The notes beneath the pieces were generated by a model that made no database searches, had not been told where the DNA came from, and saw only the letters and a program-made list of their open reading frames with translations. From Symbiodinium natans (taxonomy: Eukaryota > Sar > Dinophyceae > Suessiales > Symbiodiniaceae): a stretch of 64,000 nt of DNA. The position numbers were made by a program, and so were the translations under genes. The stretch is taken from positions 40,001 to 104,000 of the forward strand of contig CAJNDS010002474.1 of assembly GCA_905221605.1 (NCBI GenBank), written 5' to 3'. This document shows positions 10,301 to 22,300 of this stretch, piece by piece (the first letter of the stretch is position 1; each line of letters opens with the position of its first letter).

Positions 10301-10905
10301 TGAGGTAAAAAACTCATCTTCATGTCATTGTGGGCACTTGTCGTAACAGTCGCATGCGCAGCGATTTCTCTCCCTCTCTCACACGCACACACCAGCACAC
10401 TGACCAAAACAGGCACTTTTCGCCTTCCCTTGAAAGAGGCCCCACATGCATCAGAATATGTAAGATCTTAGAAAGGAAGATCTCTTATTGAAAGTTTGAA
10501 AGCCCGGAAGCTGAGGCCGAGGCATCGCTTCAGGGACTGGGCGCAGGACAAAGGCTCTCGGCTAGCTCAAGCCCTCTCCTCCCCTCCCTCCCTCCCTCTC
10601 TCTCTATTTCTTGCTCTCTTGCTCTTTGTTCTTTCTGTCTTGATTTTTTGCATTGTGCTTTAAACACCTAAAGCTAAAGTAGACGCTTTGGCGTAGGGGT
10701 GTGGGAGAAAACAACAACGTTGGCCAGAGCAAGGGGCTTTAAAAAATAACAAGTGTGCGTTTAGTTCGTTGTTGGCCTCCGGTCTGCATACTTGGCATTT
10801 GGCTCAATTTGCATTTTTGTAGCGGGTTTGCGACATTGCATGCCGACTCTGTGCAAGGCATGCAGCTAAGTCAGTCACACTCTTAGCAACAACCTCAACG
10901 ATGCC
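7312..10905. other. Non-coding stretch with degenerate telomere-like heptamers
   Basis: No reading frame here looks convincingly coding. The sequence is sprinkled with variants of TTTAGGG and its complement, such as CCCTGAAACCCTAAAACCC near 8190 and GGGTTTCAGG near 8405. A T/C-only microsatellite lies at 10116-10146 and a polypyrimidine tract with CCCT repeats at 10567-10640. Short open frames on both strands overlap one another and have no recognisable motifs. Confidence 0.6.
7612..7647 (+). other. Polypyrimidine tract ending in CAG, 3' splice-site-like
   Basis: A run of C and T (CTCCTCCTTCTCC and so on) is followed directly by GCACCAG. This is the textbook layout of a eukaryotic 3' splice site on the plus strand. 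A second, similar tract at 7889-7931 ends in CCTCCTAGG. Neither is followed by an exon I can support, so both may be chance polypyrimidine sequence. Confidence 0.25.
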
Positions 10906-10928
10906 AAGGCTGCTCATGTCCTGAAATG
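10906..10928 (+). repeat. 23-bp direct repeat, left boundary of minisatellite
   Basis: AAGGCTGCTCATGTCCTGAA followed by ATG recurs at 12036-12058 with only two mismatches. The two copies bracket the whole 34-bp minisatellite array. This could be a duplicated insertion site, or remnant flanking sequence that was duplicated when the array expanded. Confidence 0.75.
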
Positions 10929-12035
10929 ACGGCCAAAAAGAGTAGAAGCGGACGAGACCGTGACAGCCAGAAACAGTAGAAGCGGACGAGACCGTGACAG
11001 CCAGAAACAGTAGAAGCGGACGAGACCGTGACAGCCAGAAACAGTAGAAGCGGACGAGACTGTCACGGGCAAAAGCAGAAGAAGCGGACGAGACAGTGAA
11101 AGCCAGAAACAGTAGAAGCGGACGAGACCGTGACAGCCAGAAACAGTAGAAGCGGACGAGACTGTCACGGGCAAAAGCAGAAGAAGCGGCGAGACCGTGA
11201 AAGCCAGAAACAGTAGAAGCGGACGAGACCGTGACAGCAAGCGGACATTCGGAAGCGTTAGAAGCGGACGAGAGACAGCCAGAAACGTGACAGCCAAGAA
11301 ACAGTAGAAGCGGACGAGACCGTGACAGCCAGAAACAGTAGAAGCGGACGAGACCGTGACAGCCAGAAACAGTAGAAGCGAAGACGAGACCAGTGACAGC
11401 CAGAAACAGTAGAAGCGGACGAGACCGTGACAGCCAGAAACAGTAGAAGCGGACGAGACCGTGACAGCCAGAAACAGTAGAAGCGGACGAGACCGTGACA
11501 GCCAGAAACAGTAGAAGCGGACGAGACTGTCACGGGCAAAAGCAGAAGAAGCGGCGAGACCGTGAAAGCCAGAAACAGTAGAAGCGGACGAGACCGTGAC
11601 AGCCAAAAACAGTAGAAGCGGACGAGACCGTGACAGCCAGAAACAGTAGAAGCGGACGAGACCGTGACAGCCAGAAACAGTAGAAGCGGACGAGACCGTG
11701 ACAGCCAGAAACAGTAGAAGCGGACGAGACCGTGACAGCCAAAAACAGTAGAAGCGGACGAGACCGTGACAGCCAAAAACAGTAGAAGCGGACGAAACCA
11801 TGACAGCCAAAAGCAGTAGAAGCGACGAGACCGTGACAGTCAAAAACGTGACAGCCAAAAACAGTAGAAGCGGACGAGACTGTGACAGCCAAGAACAGCA
11901 TAGAAGCGGACGAGACCGTGACAGCCAAAGACAGTATAGAAGCGGACGAGACCGTGACAGCCAAAAACAGCATAGAAGCAGACGTGACAGCCAAAAACAG
12001 GAGAAGCGGACGAGACTGTGACAGCCAAAAGCAGT
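10929..12035. repeat. 34-bp minisatellite array (~1.1 kb, about 30 copies)
   Basis: The unit reads AGAAGCGGACGAGACCGTGA then CAGCCAGAAACAGT, 34 bp, repeated head to tail without spacers. A variant with CTGTCACGGGCAAAAGCAGAAG appears at about 11059, 11161 and 11527, suggesting sub-block duplication. Units near the right end change CCAGAAACAGT to CCAAAAACAG or CCAAAAGCAG and gain a CAT insertion. Because 34 is not a multiple of three and the minus strand lacks stops in all frames, minus-strand open frames of 314, 207 and 172 codons result. They encode only a repeating VSSASTV..CHGLVRFYCFWLS pattern and are not called as genes. Confidence 0.95.
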
Positions 12036-12058
12036 AAGGCTGCTCAGGTCCTGAATTG
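12036..12058 (+). repeat. 23-bp direct repeat, right boundary of minisatellite
   Basis: The second copy of the boundary repeat at 10906-10928, with T to G and A to T differences. It directly follows the last minisatellite unit. Confidence 0.75.
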
Positions 12059-12171
12059 CAGCATCTCTTAGTGTAGACCAACGGCTTGTGCAAAAAGGAA
12101 AACTTTCCCATCAGGCTCCCCCCGCCCACCCCCTTATAAATCTTGGCCCCCATGCCGACTCGAAATCCAGG

Positions 12172-12684
12172 ATGCGTCTGTCAGGTGGCAGCTCCTCGGC
12201 CAGCAGAAGCTTGCAACTACTCTTCCAATTTTCAACTGAAAGCCCGAAACTTTCTGAAACCGAAGTTCAGAGTGTGGAGATAAGCTCCTTTGAGACCTGC
12301 ACTGCTACGTCTGCAAACTCTAGAAGCCCTTCCCTAAAACCACCCAACCAAAAAACTCAAAACCATCCGGAACCCTATCTCATGCCCTGGAGAACCAGGG
12401 GAAAACTTCAGAAACCCTCAAAGCTCTTCAAACGAACCCTGAGCTACTGGGGATGTGACAGTCTCGACACCACCTTCGGGAGCACATTCCTTGGCGACCT
12501 CGGTCCGATTGCACTGAACGGAAAGATACCAACCCCTGAAGCACGGAAGGAGGTGAAGGAGGTGTCCAAGAGCTTGCGCTGTCCGATCCCCCGTAGCAGT
12601 CTGCTGGAATCGCTGTCAAAACATGACGTGGCCAACTTGTTGAGCCTGACAGGGTCACGTGGTGTCGTTGGGGGTGAATGGTGA
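12172..12684 (+). CDS. Weak candidate gene, unknown 170-residue protein
   Basis: An ATG-initiated frame of 170 codons; the same frame is open further upstream to a GTG at 12088. The N-terminal half is rich in S, P, K and N and partly encoded by heptamer-like DNA (PSLKPPNQKTQNHPEP), so it looks non-coding. The C-terminal half is more protein-like, with LGDLGPIALNGKIPTPEARK followed by EVKEVSKSLRCP and SLLESLSKHDVANLL. No family is recognised. It lies about 110 bases right of the minisatellite boundary, with no paired candidate next to it. A chance open frame is about as likely as a gene. Confidence 0.22.
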   Translation: MRLSGGSSSASRSLQLLFQFSTESPKLSETEVQSVEISSFETCTATSANSRSPSLKPPNQKTQNHPEPYLMPWRTRGKLQKPSKLFKRTLSYWGCDSLDTTFGSTFLGDLGPIALNGKIPTPEARKEVKEVSKSLRCPIPRSSLLESLSKHDVANLLSLTGSRGVVGGEW

Positions 12685-12936
12685 ATCTGCACTGTGCCAC
12701 CGTGAGTGCGGTCAATGGGCAAGGATGAAAATGTGGAAGCTGCCCAGCAGCTTAGGCTTCAAGGTTCAGAATGCAGGGCTCAACATCCCTAGACCTTCGG
12801 CCCGAACTTCTGAACTACCAGAGCCAGCAGTCTCAGCTCGTCACGGTGGCGTTCATTTTGTTCGGAAGCTGTTTCAGCATCCATTGCCTCAGCAGCTTGA
12901 TCTAACTTGAGGACTTGGTCGCTGTCGGCTGTTGAT

Positions 12937-13374
12937 GTGTCGGAAACCAAAAGGGAGTGTAACGGAAACCAACCCGAAAACACAACAGAAACCAAACAAA
13001 AACGTAACGAAACTACGCCCCAAAACCTGGAAACCAGGTGTAACGGAAATCAGACAGATCCGCGACGGAAATCAACAAGAGGTGTAACAGAAACTATGGA
13101 AAACTCAACCCTAGAGCCTAGACCCTAAACCTCAACACGGAAAACTAAACTCGAAACCCTAGACCTTGGACCCCTCAACCCGCAACCCCTATGAGGGCTG
13201 GGTAGCCCAATCCTTTCTCCGCCTTTCATTTCTCTGTTTGGGCAATTGGTTTCTGTTGCGTCCCGCAGTTGTTTCTGTAACGGTCCCAGGTTGGTTTCGG
13301 TTACAACCTCCTGTTGTTTCTTTTTCGGTTTCGGGGAGATTGTTTCCGTTACAACCCGCCAGTTTCCGTGACAG
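12937..13374. repeat. Inverted pair of GTAACGGAAACCAA repeat clusters
   Basis: The left cluster (12937-13096) repeats (T)GTAACGGAAAC(C) and close variants: GTGTAACGGAAACCAAC, CAACAGAAACCAA, GTAACGAAAC, GTAACGGAAATC, GTAACAGAAAC. The right cluster (about 13245-13374) contains the reverse complement several times: GGTTTCTGTTGCG, GTTTCTGTAACGG, GGTTTCGGTTACAACC, GTTTCCGTTACAACC, GTTTCCGTGACAG. The two arms are about 150 bases apart and could fold into an imperfect long stem-loop. The spacer holds degenerate telomere heptamers. Confidence 0.7.
13102..13195. repeat. Degenerate interstitial telomere-like heptamers
   Basis: A cluster of CCCTAGA, CCCTAAA and CCCTCAA-like units: CAACCCTAGAGCCTAGACCC, TAAACCTCAAC, GAAACCCTAGACC, CCCCTCAACCC. 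These are decayed versions of CCCTAAA. The cluster sits in the spacer of the inverted GTAACGGAAA pair. Confidence 0.7.
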
Positions 13375-13399
13375 ACTTTACTCGCTGTTGATCTTTGAC

Positions 13400-16300
13400 C
13401 CCGAGCAGCCACCTCCCTCTTTCAATTCCAGGTCTCAGATCTTGGGTAATGAAACCGCTTTCTTGCAAGCTGCCGTACGGAGCTCCGCTCTGGACTCTAC
13501 TTGAGACCTTCAAGCACACACGTACGCTCGGCACCCCACACCTTCCCTCCCTCACCTCCCAATACACGACAGTTGCAAAAAACAACCAGTGCGACCCTAA
13601 TGGAGGATACTCAAAGAAAGGCCGTGGTGGCGCCTTTACCTTGCTGTGTTTAGGAAACCTATAGCTGGGCGACTGAACCCGAAGGCGCCCCATCCCATGC
13701 CTACAGACCGACACTGACTAGAACAAAATTCAACATCCTTCTTGAAGCACTGGTTCCTTGAGAGCGCCCGCTGGTCACACATACTTTCGTTCGGTTTAGG
13801 GTTCTGTGGGTTTGCTTAAGGGGCAAACGATCTCGAGCTGCTGCTTCGTAAAAGCTCTACATGTCAAAAAGCTACGCGAAATTCCCGAGCAGCAGGCACC
13901 CTTGTCGGCACTTAGCTTCGCGCTCGCCCGGGCGAAGGAGCAGCAACTCCGAGACGAATGACCTAGGGGGAACTGTAGGGCCCATGCCATTTTTGATTGG
14001 GCACAACGCAGTTCAGGGTGTATCGATGATAGCCGAAGTGGTTGGCAGCTTGGTGCTTCAAGGTTGAGGGCGAAGGCCCAGAAAGGGCCCGGAGTCTCTA
14101 GGCTTTCGGATCTGTTAGCGAGGGTCGCCCGGTCGCGTCCTGCACAATGCTCTCCAGAAGACGCATGCTGCTGGAGGCCGAGAAGGGCCCTACTTCAACA
14201 CTCTCAACCCCTCATAACTCTTCTGGCACATGTAGACCTGGCCAGCAAAACCCAATGATCACAGTAGGAACTGCACAACGGACAGCCCGCATGTCTATGG
14301 GCACCCCCGCCCCTTGACAGTGTCGATCTGGATGATGACCGTATCATCAGCAGCAGCATCCTTCGGAAGAGTACACATTAATGCATGCGTATGCATACCC
14401 TTTTGTGTGCGTACGTAGGATTGGGACTGTGCAGGCTTCTGACTCAGACGGACCACATTTGGATTCTATCCGTTGCTACAACGGGCAACGGTCGACTCTT
14501 CAGCTGATTCCACACAATGTAACAGTGTAGACTCCCCAAATCAGCAATCAGTTGCAGGCCATCAAAAGCGATGACACTTCATGAGCAGCACGCGTACGGA
14601 ACTGAGGCAGAGCATGGTTTGGGACACAACTGTCTAAAACAAGAAACGATGCAGAAGCTTAAAGTTTAAAAAGCTTCAGAATTGCGATGCAAACGATGAA
14701 TGACGCCCCGAATCTGGCGACCAGGCGGGGCCTAGGCGAGAGCACTTTCGATCCAACACGTGCGCTGCATCTAGGCGAGAGCCGTCAGATTGCGGCGCAC
14801 GACAAATGCCCTACCACCTAATAACCTATATAAACCGAACTGAGCCTCCTAACCCCGAAGATACCGAAGGAATCGGTCCTATGATTAGAGAGTGGGTCAT
14901 CGTCGTTACATGATCGCTAAGCTACTGTGCGAGGAATAGAACAATTTCTGGAGTTTTTGCATTTAGGCTTCATCAATCCCAGGAGTGCTGTGCGCTCAGT
15001 GAGCCTTCTGCGACACCTAGGGCTCATCATTGTTGCTCGTAGTATCGTATTTTGCAGGTGGATCTATTGCTCGAATACCCTGTGTACGGCCACGAACATC
15101 GCCTGCAATGGCCACAAACTCCGCGCTTGTCGTAGGATTTCCACGAGAACTGCGAGTGCCCCTTCCTTGGCAGCCAAGGATGAAGCCTAATACCCAAAGC
15201 CAGACAATGACATGCATAGGAGTCGATGGCTGGTGGCCGAATGTAGATCGGCGAAGCCGGATGGGTAAAAAGGGGGGGCTGAGGGCTTGAGGAGCTCAGT
15301 CAGTGCTTCAAGGATGCAGGCCACGGTGTCTATGGTCAGTTGAAGTGCTAAGGGCTTCCGCAGCTTGCGATCCCGGGACTCCGCATGCTCTCCAGTAGAC
15401 TCTCTGCTAGGGGCCTCAACTAGATCAAGGTCTGGTGACCTATAGTGATGGGTTTCTCAGTTGGGCACTATAAAATACAACAAAATATGACTTTTTCGCG
15501 ATTGCAGGCCCATCTCCGTCATACACCTCAAGCACCTCCCAACCACTGCAAGCACACATCTGAGCTTCTTGCAGGGTCTGTGCCGCCTGCCATATACACA
15601 GAACCCCATACAATGGGGCTCAGCGAAAGATTGCTTATGTCGGGTCCCTGATGTACTCAGGTCTTTATGCAAGGCATATTGCCATTTTGCTTGATCTCAA
15701 AACTCTGTATGTTCCTGCTGAAGACTTTCGCGAACCATGAACCAGCTCCATCAAACAAAGACTCCATAGTCCTCACGACAAGCTCTGGAAAACTCTCTCT
15801 GCCTTCCAATCGCTGCTCTGATGCCGCCAGAATCCCTGGAAGCTGTTAACAGGCAACGCGCCCGAGCTCGAAAGTCCGGAGAACGGCCCCAATTAACAAA
15901 CAGGCAGTTTGGGCAGTTCTTCTGCACCAACGCTGGCGCCTTGGTGGGTTGTGGCAAACCCGGATTTGGGGTTCTCGTATTCTCAGCATGGGGTTGAGGG
16001 TGTCAAGAGGCGGGGTGTAAGTTTGCAGATGTGTTAATGTCTAGGGTTTGAGGACGTGGGAGTTTACGGCGTGTTGGCCTGGGGAGCTTGCATCTGCAAA
16101 GAGCGTTTCCTGAAGTCCCAAACTTCTTGGGCTGTCAGTGCTCTGGGAGCTTGAAGCCTGCATTAACCCTCAGCCAAAAATTTGGGGTCCGCCAATTGCT
16201 GCAGGGTTGCCATATTTTGGGAAAGTGAAAGGCTGCATACGGCTTGCGGCCTACTCGCAGATGCTTGGTGGACAGCACAGGCAATGGAACGAGTCCATGC

Positions 16301-19300
16301 CAATCCTTTGACAAACCACTTCCGAAGCAGGAGCTCTCGACTGAGCGACTCTACGTGCCCGAGCCTTCAATTCATGGAAGCCAAAATGCAATTTGGCCCC
16401 GCGTACTCCCCAAACACCCAACCTGTCATGAACCTGTCACAAACACTTCTTTCAACGATCCAAACACACCTGTAAGCCCTAACCAAACACCAGAAGTTGA
16501 GAGGCCCAAGGCCGCGGCGTAGTAGACCAGAAACGCTGGCCCGCCCTGGGCTAGGAGAGGGGGTGCTTTTAGGGCTCCACGTTCGGGACTGGAGATCGGC
16601 TCCCCAATACCTTACAGTGCAGGGCCTAACTTCTCCACCGCCGACTACCATGGCGAGATTCTGTGAGTGCAGAGATCAATTCAAAAGCGGGCCGCTTGAA
16701 CAAGGTCAAGAAGCAACCGAAAAGCGACATCGACAACCAGGCAACGCATCTGGCCAGCAAGGAAAGCGCCAACCCAGATTTCACGCATCGACGGATGCAA
16801 TCACTTGAAGTCACAGCTGGAATACGCGAATCTTCAGCCCGAAGACATCACACGCTTCACGGTGATTGGACAGCGATCATCGCTACCAACAATAGCGACA
16901 TCCCGCATGCTTGGACTTTAACCTTGTCCATGAAGCACCGAGTCGAAGGGTCTTCCCGGCTCTTCCCCAGCTAGACCGTCAAGTCGACTCCAAACAATTG
17001 CCTTTTGCAGCCATAAACCCCCAAACCTAGACCCGAAATCCGAAGCACATGCCACGAACACCCCCTAAACCGTCCCATAAACCTGGAGCTCTATCTCCTA
17101 GACAACTTTGGTCCCCAAACCCGAATCACCGGCCGAAACCCGACGCCTGCATCGACCTGCTTGTCATTGCGGTTTCACGGTTGGAGTGCCAACATGGGCA
17201 TGCAAAGGAGCACCATTCCATGCACCGACTGTTTCTGCATGGCCCAATGCCGCTGCCAATCATGCAGACACTGCAACCTCCCTACTGTCATAACGCTTGA
17301 AAGACCTCAATCCAAAAACAACCTGCACAACGATGCACCAAGCAGTTTCCAATTCATTCTACACGGCAGGCTTCGCTTCCGAAGCATGGAGACCAACACC
17401 CAACCAATTTGCCGGTAAATCCTGGGTCTGTCTGAGGTCTCGTAGCTTAGAACCTTAGGGGCCATCCCAACAACTGGCAAGCCTTCAGGACCCCAAGCCG
17501 TTCTGAAACTCACCGAAACGTTCTAGAAAAGCGTTGACTCCACCAAGGTGCGGCATCCACGTCTGCTCCGAGCTCAAACTTTTGACCTCGCCGCCTGAGG
17601 CGTGAACCGTCCAGAGCCAACGTGTTCCGATTCAGTTTGGTCGCAAGCGCTCAGTGTAGAGGAACGTTAGGATTGTTTCACAGTGTGGGGCTGAGGGCTG
17701 TGAAGCCTTGCGGGCCGTGCCTAGTTAAAACAAAAGTGGCATTCACTCGAAGTATTGCATGTTACTCAAAGCCCACTGCCCTCAAGCAAGCGAGGAACAC
17801 AAGGGATGCCATTCGGCACGAGATAAACCCATGTTGCGGCTCTGGGCAGGTTCCTCCAGGATTCCAGTGTTTCAGCTTCATTGTGGCTGGGCTTGCTTGG
17901 ATATCGTCTCAAGGCCCTGAAAGCTCCGGATACCCCCCACATCCCCCCGCCCTCCCTGAAAACTTGAAAGACTTGGGACCTGAGGCTTGGATCCAAGAGG
18001 GCGGGGATTTTGAGCGCTGGACGCTGTGCGGGACAGCTCGTCGGAAAGCACCTGGCAAAGGTTGTGGGCTGAGGGGTGTTCATTACTTGCTTCTGTACAT
18101 TCCCCTTTCCCTATGCAAGGGTCGGTACCTCTTCTTTGCTTTATGTTCGGATAGCAGGTGGAAGAAATAGTGAATTCCATAGTGCGCATGCAAGGTTCAA
18201 GCCTCTTAACCGAAAGCCTAGTCCCATTGACTCCTGACCATTAAATCTCCTCCCTGCCGAATTGTGGCTGCTTGAGGGCCGGGGAGGTTTGAGGACTTGG
18301 GATTTTCGTTTCAGAGTCCAGTGCACACTGGAGCTTTTCAAGCCAGTCTGCTGAAGCCATGTACCCGACCAGTCACTCTAATCCAAAACCGAGATCAAAG
18401 CATTGTCGAAATTGGAGTGTTGAGATCAAGGATTTCGAACAAGGCCTTGAAAGGACCCTTCGCCGCACCTTCTGCTCCGCATCGGGCAGTGAGCGGAAGG
18501 CGTTGAGCACTTTGTGGCTGTGGCCTTGGGCCATGACCACCTGGGAGAACGAAGGCTCACTAAAGGCTTTGAAGATCTTCAGGAGACTTGGCGAGGAGAC
18601 TCAAAACCGAGTCCGGGCCTGAGAGGTCAGCACTTCTGAAGAAGCCAATTCTAGCCGTTTGTGGATCCAAGGCAAAGCCCTTAAAACCCAAAGACCCTCC
18701 TTCCAAGAGCTGAGCTCTGAATGATGTCCCAACGAAGGCGGAGGATATGGATGGGGTTGTTTGGGTTTTAGGCCACCTTCTGTTCTGGCGATTAGAGACA
18801 TACCGCTTCAAGCTGAAAGGAGAGAAGCTAGCGCCTCAAGCCTTAGGCGCTTCTTCGGAACGGGGATCAGAATTCACGCGCCCGACCTTCAATATTCCCA
18901 GTATCCTGCAACCCATAAAAAACTCAACCCCTGAACTGCAGCAAAACCCTAAACCAATCGGCCCGAATGCCCCAGGGCCAGGGCCAGACGCATCGCTGCT
19001 ATCGCCCCTTCGCCTGAACACAGAGGTCTTACGGAGCAGGGCTTAGCGCTCTTGGGTTAAAATTCAGGCAGAATGATGTATTCAGTGGTTTTCGAGGTTC
19101 TTGATTTCGGTTGTGGGCATTTGCAGTTGCAAGGCATAAGGGATTCAGATAAAGCGTAAAGTTGAGAGTGTTTGGAGATTAGTGTGACTTGATTTTCTAG
19201 AAGCTGAAGCTGACCCTGTAAAGCCAACAACGTGTACAATGGTATACAACACTCTCTAAGCCCAAGAACGAAGGCCTTACAACTCCAGCAGCCCAGTTAC

Positions 19301-22300
19301 ATAACAGACCGAAGAGCCTTGAGGCATAGAACCCAGATTCGGCTCTGCCATCGCCCAGCGCCACCGCAGGTAGTCCTGTGCAGTCCGTGCGATTGTGGCT
19401 GTTTCGGCACTTCAGGAGGCATGTTGAGGCACTTGCCCCTTGAGGGTTCAAGGCTTTCACAACCTGAAACCTTCTGCAACTTCCACGGCCGAAAGTCTTC
19501 ATAGTCACAATTCGCATCAGCTCAGAAAGAGCAAAAGCAGCTATAGCCTAAGTTACTAAGGACTTGGGCATTCTTTGGTATAGCATTTTGGTATCTCGGG
19601 ATTGTTCTCACTTCAGGCCCGAAGCTGCCCGAAGGCCCCAAGTCTCCCGAGGGCGTTGGTCGTTGTTTTCCGTCTTTGTTGCTGAGCGGGAATCGGATTT
19701 TAAGGTTCTGCGGGCTTAGCAGCTTTGACATGTTTGAACATGGATATGGCAGGCCCGCGACTTTTCATCATGTGAATGTTGTGGCTCCAGGCAGGCCCGA
19801 AAGCTCGAAGCCCAACCTTGTAATGGTCTTGAAGCCACAGCTAGTCCTGCAGTACCTTTGATCCCGCAAGGATATGTGCAAGGCTGCCACGAAGCCCCAA
19901 ACAGCCATAGCCTAAACAATTCAGAACATCGTTAGGCCCAGCAGTCCTCCATAACTTCTGTCTCCGTCTTCGTGCTTAAAAACGTAACCTCAGTGTCCGC
20001 GGGAAGTTAGCCTATGAGCTTGTTCTCCCCTTGATCATGGCCAAAGCCGACCAACGGCCGGATGCATGAGAGTTGGTGTTCTCAAGGTGGGAAGGCTTCT
20101 GGGAGGTCTTATTCACGAGGAACCAGTGGACGAAAGGGTCACACAGGACAATACAATCAGGTTCATGAGCGAACACAGCGAATGTACTGTACGTCTCCGT
20201 CCGCACACCATCAATCGCCTAAACCCAACGAGCCCGCCCAAGATTTCAAGCTGTTACGCGTTATAATTGGAGAACCTGATGTTGGGGTTTGGAGGGTTGG
20301 TTTCTGTTCGCGAGCCCAGTTGAGGGCTTCATGGAAGGCTCAAAACAGGATTCATGGTTCGTGGGTGGCTCACAAGACCTGAGTGCTCTACTTTGGATGT
20401 CAGGGAGGGCGTCGTATGGCATCTACAAACTTTCCATCAGAAGACCCCGAGTCCCTAACACTATCCACGCCTGCCCTTAAAAGGGCCCAGAAGGCCCTTG
20501 AAATCGCATTTGGTGCAAGGCATGGGTTGCTACTCAGATTTTAAGACATGGTTCGTATGGTGTTGGGGCATTTGGCACCACTTTCTGATTGCTTGCTTTG
20601 GGCATTTGAAGCCTTTAAGCTTAGGGTACTGGTAGCTGTCAGGACACTACGGTCCCAGCCCTACAAGCCTTGCATGGCAAACATGGCAAACTCCGACATT
20701 GACCGTTGCCGAGTCCCGTGCGCAGTGGAAGGAGCTCAGGAAGGAGACGAACAGATTTGGCGGAAACCTTCCGGCGTAATCTACTGAATCTGCTGAAGGC
20801 CCTAAGAGGTACGGATGTCATCAGAAGTGCTTCACTTCATGACAGAACTGATCCCTCCATCCGCAAGTGAGAAAAGGAAGCCGCTTTAAAGCCGAACAGC
20901 AAACTCAGAACTCTCGGAGCTATTCCTTTAAGCCTACCCTACTGTCTGCTATACTGTTGAACGGAACAAAAAGATGTAGAATGTCGAGAACTAAGGTTGT
21001 GGCAAAAGGCCTCAGGATTGAGGGTCTTTCTTGACCCAATGTGTTATTTCAGGTTTTGGAATTACCGATTGCCTTGCCAGAACAACAAATCCTGAAGCCC
21101 CCGGCGCGTGCTTGGTCTAGAGACTGTCCCCCCACGGGTCACACTGTACAGGAAGCCAAAATCCTTTGCATGGCCGACCTTTGGTCACGAACCTTGCCAA
21201 CCCAGAGTAATATCTTAAGTTCTTAATGCTGTTGAGGGTCACGGTTCAGGCTCGAATGCTTAAGATCCTGCACTCTTGGGTTCTGAATGCGCTGCTTTTC
21301 CTGAGAACGAGATGTGTCTCCCACGGCGACGTCGGCCGACTTCAAACCATTTTACCCGGGCAGCGAAGCTTGATTGACCAGGAGGCTTCGACCTACAAGC
21401 TTCTTTGGGGCTTGCGAAGGACGCCAAAGACACATACTAGCTCCAAACACTGCCAACGCGTAATGTTCAAATCCTGCCGGAAAATGCTGAAGAACGCCGT
21501 GATACCCACATTAATTCCGAAACGGCGGAAGACCTGCAATTGAAACCCTGAGCGCTCGACTTGAGAACAAACTTCTCCGCACCCTCCTGGCCAAGGGATT
21601 GCAAGACGTGCATAGCACCACTTGAGATTTGTGGCCGACTCACGGACTTGCAGACTGCCTGTGACATCGATACCTGCAATGTCATCTAACTGTGGCTCAA
21701 AAAGCAGACCAGAAAACGGTAGTAGTGTCCCAATCCCCGAAAAGAACGAGCGCCAGGTCCTGCGGGTAGGGCTCAGCGCCAGCCTTGAATGACCAGTTTC
21801 ACAGTCTTACTTTAGAGGCTGAGGGCTGAGGCTTTGGGTTGCTTGTGTCTTGCTTATGTCTTGCTTATGCTCTGACTAAGAGATCCAGGCCAATCAGACG
21901 TCCAAGAAAAAAGCCTTCGCGAATGCAACCGACATGAATCCGCGCCGCGTGCTGCCATTCGAAATAAATTGTTTGGAACTTGAGGTTGGGTTTGAGACCC
22001 CGCAAAGTCAACGGGCTATGCTCTGCCTTACCGTGGATTGGGTCTGGCTTGCCGTGGTTTGGAGTATATGCGGAGTGCTTATTGGCCAACGGAAGAAGCC
22101 TCCCGAAGAACTCGCAACCGAAAGAACGCAGCCTGAAAAACCCCAAACCCTGAACCCACGAAGATTCAAAGCCTTGCAGCCCCTCGACCTAAACTCTCTT
22201 TCGCTTTGGTGATGCTTGGCACCCTGCAAGGTCGGTAAGCCAATGGACAAGATACAATGCCTGGCAGACTTGAGGGCTTGTGTTGGTTCTAGGGCTGAGG

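Noticed and set aside
10929-12035. CRISPR-like array of short repeats
   Set aside because: The 34-bp units are contiguous with no unique spacers and no cas-like genes nearby. It is a minisatellite.
10914-12153. 314-, 207- and 172-codon minus-strand frames
   Set aside because: Translations of the 34-bp minisatellite in different frames.
15679-15695. Possible dinoflagellate spliced-leader relic
   Set aside because: Only a short GCCATTTTG-like match. The rest of the expected leader is absent, so it gives no support for the host assignment.
17622-18170. 182-codon plus-strand frame
   Set aside because: GTG start, no internal methionine, overlapping antiparallel frames, no motif.
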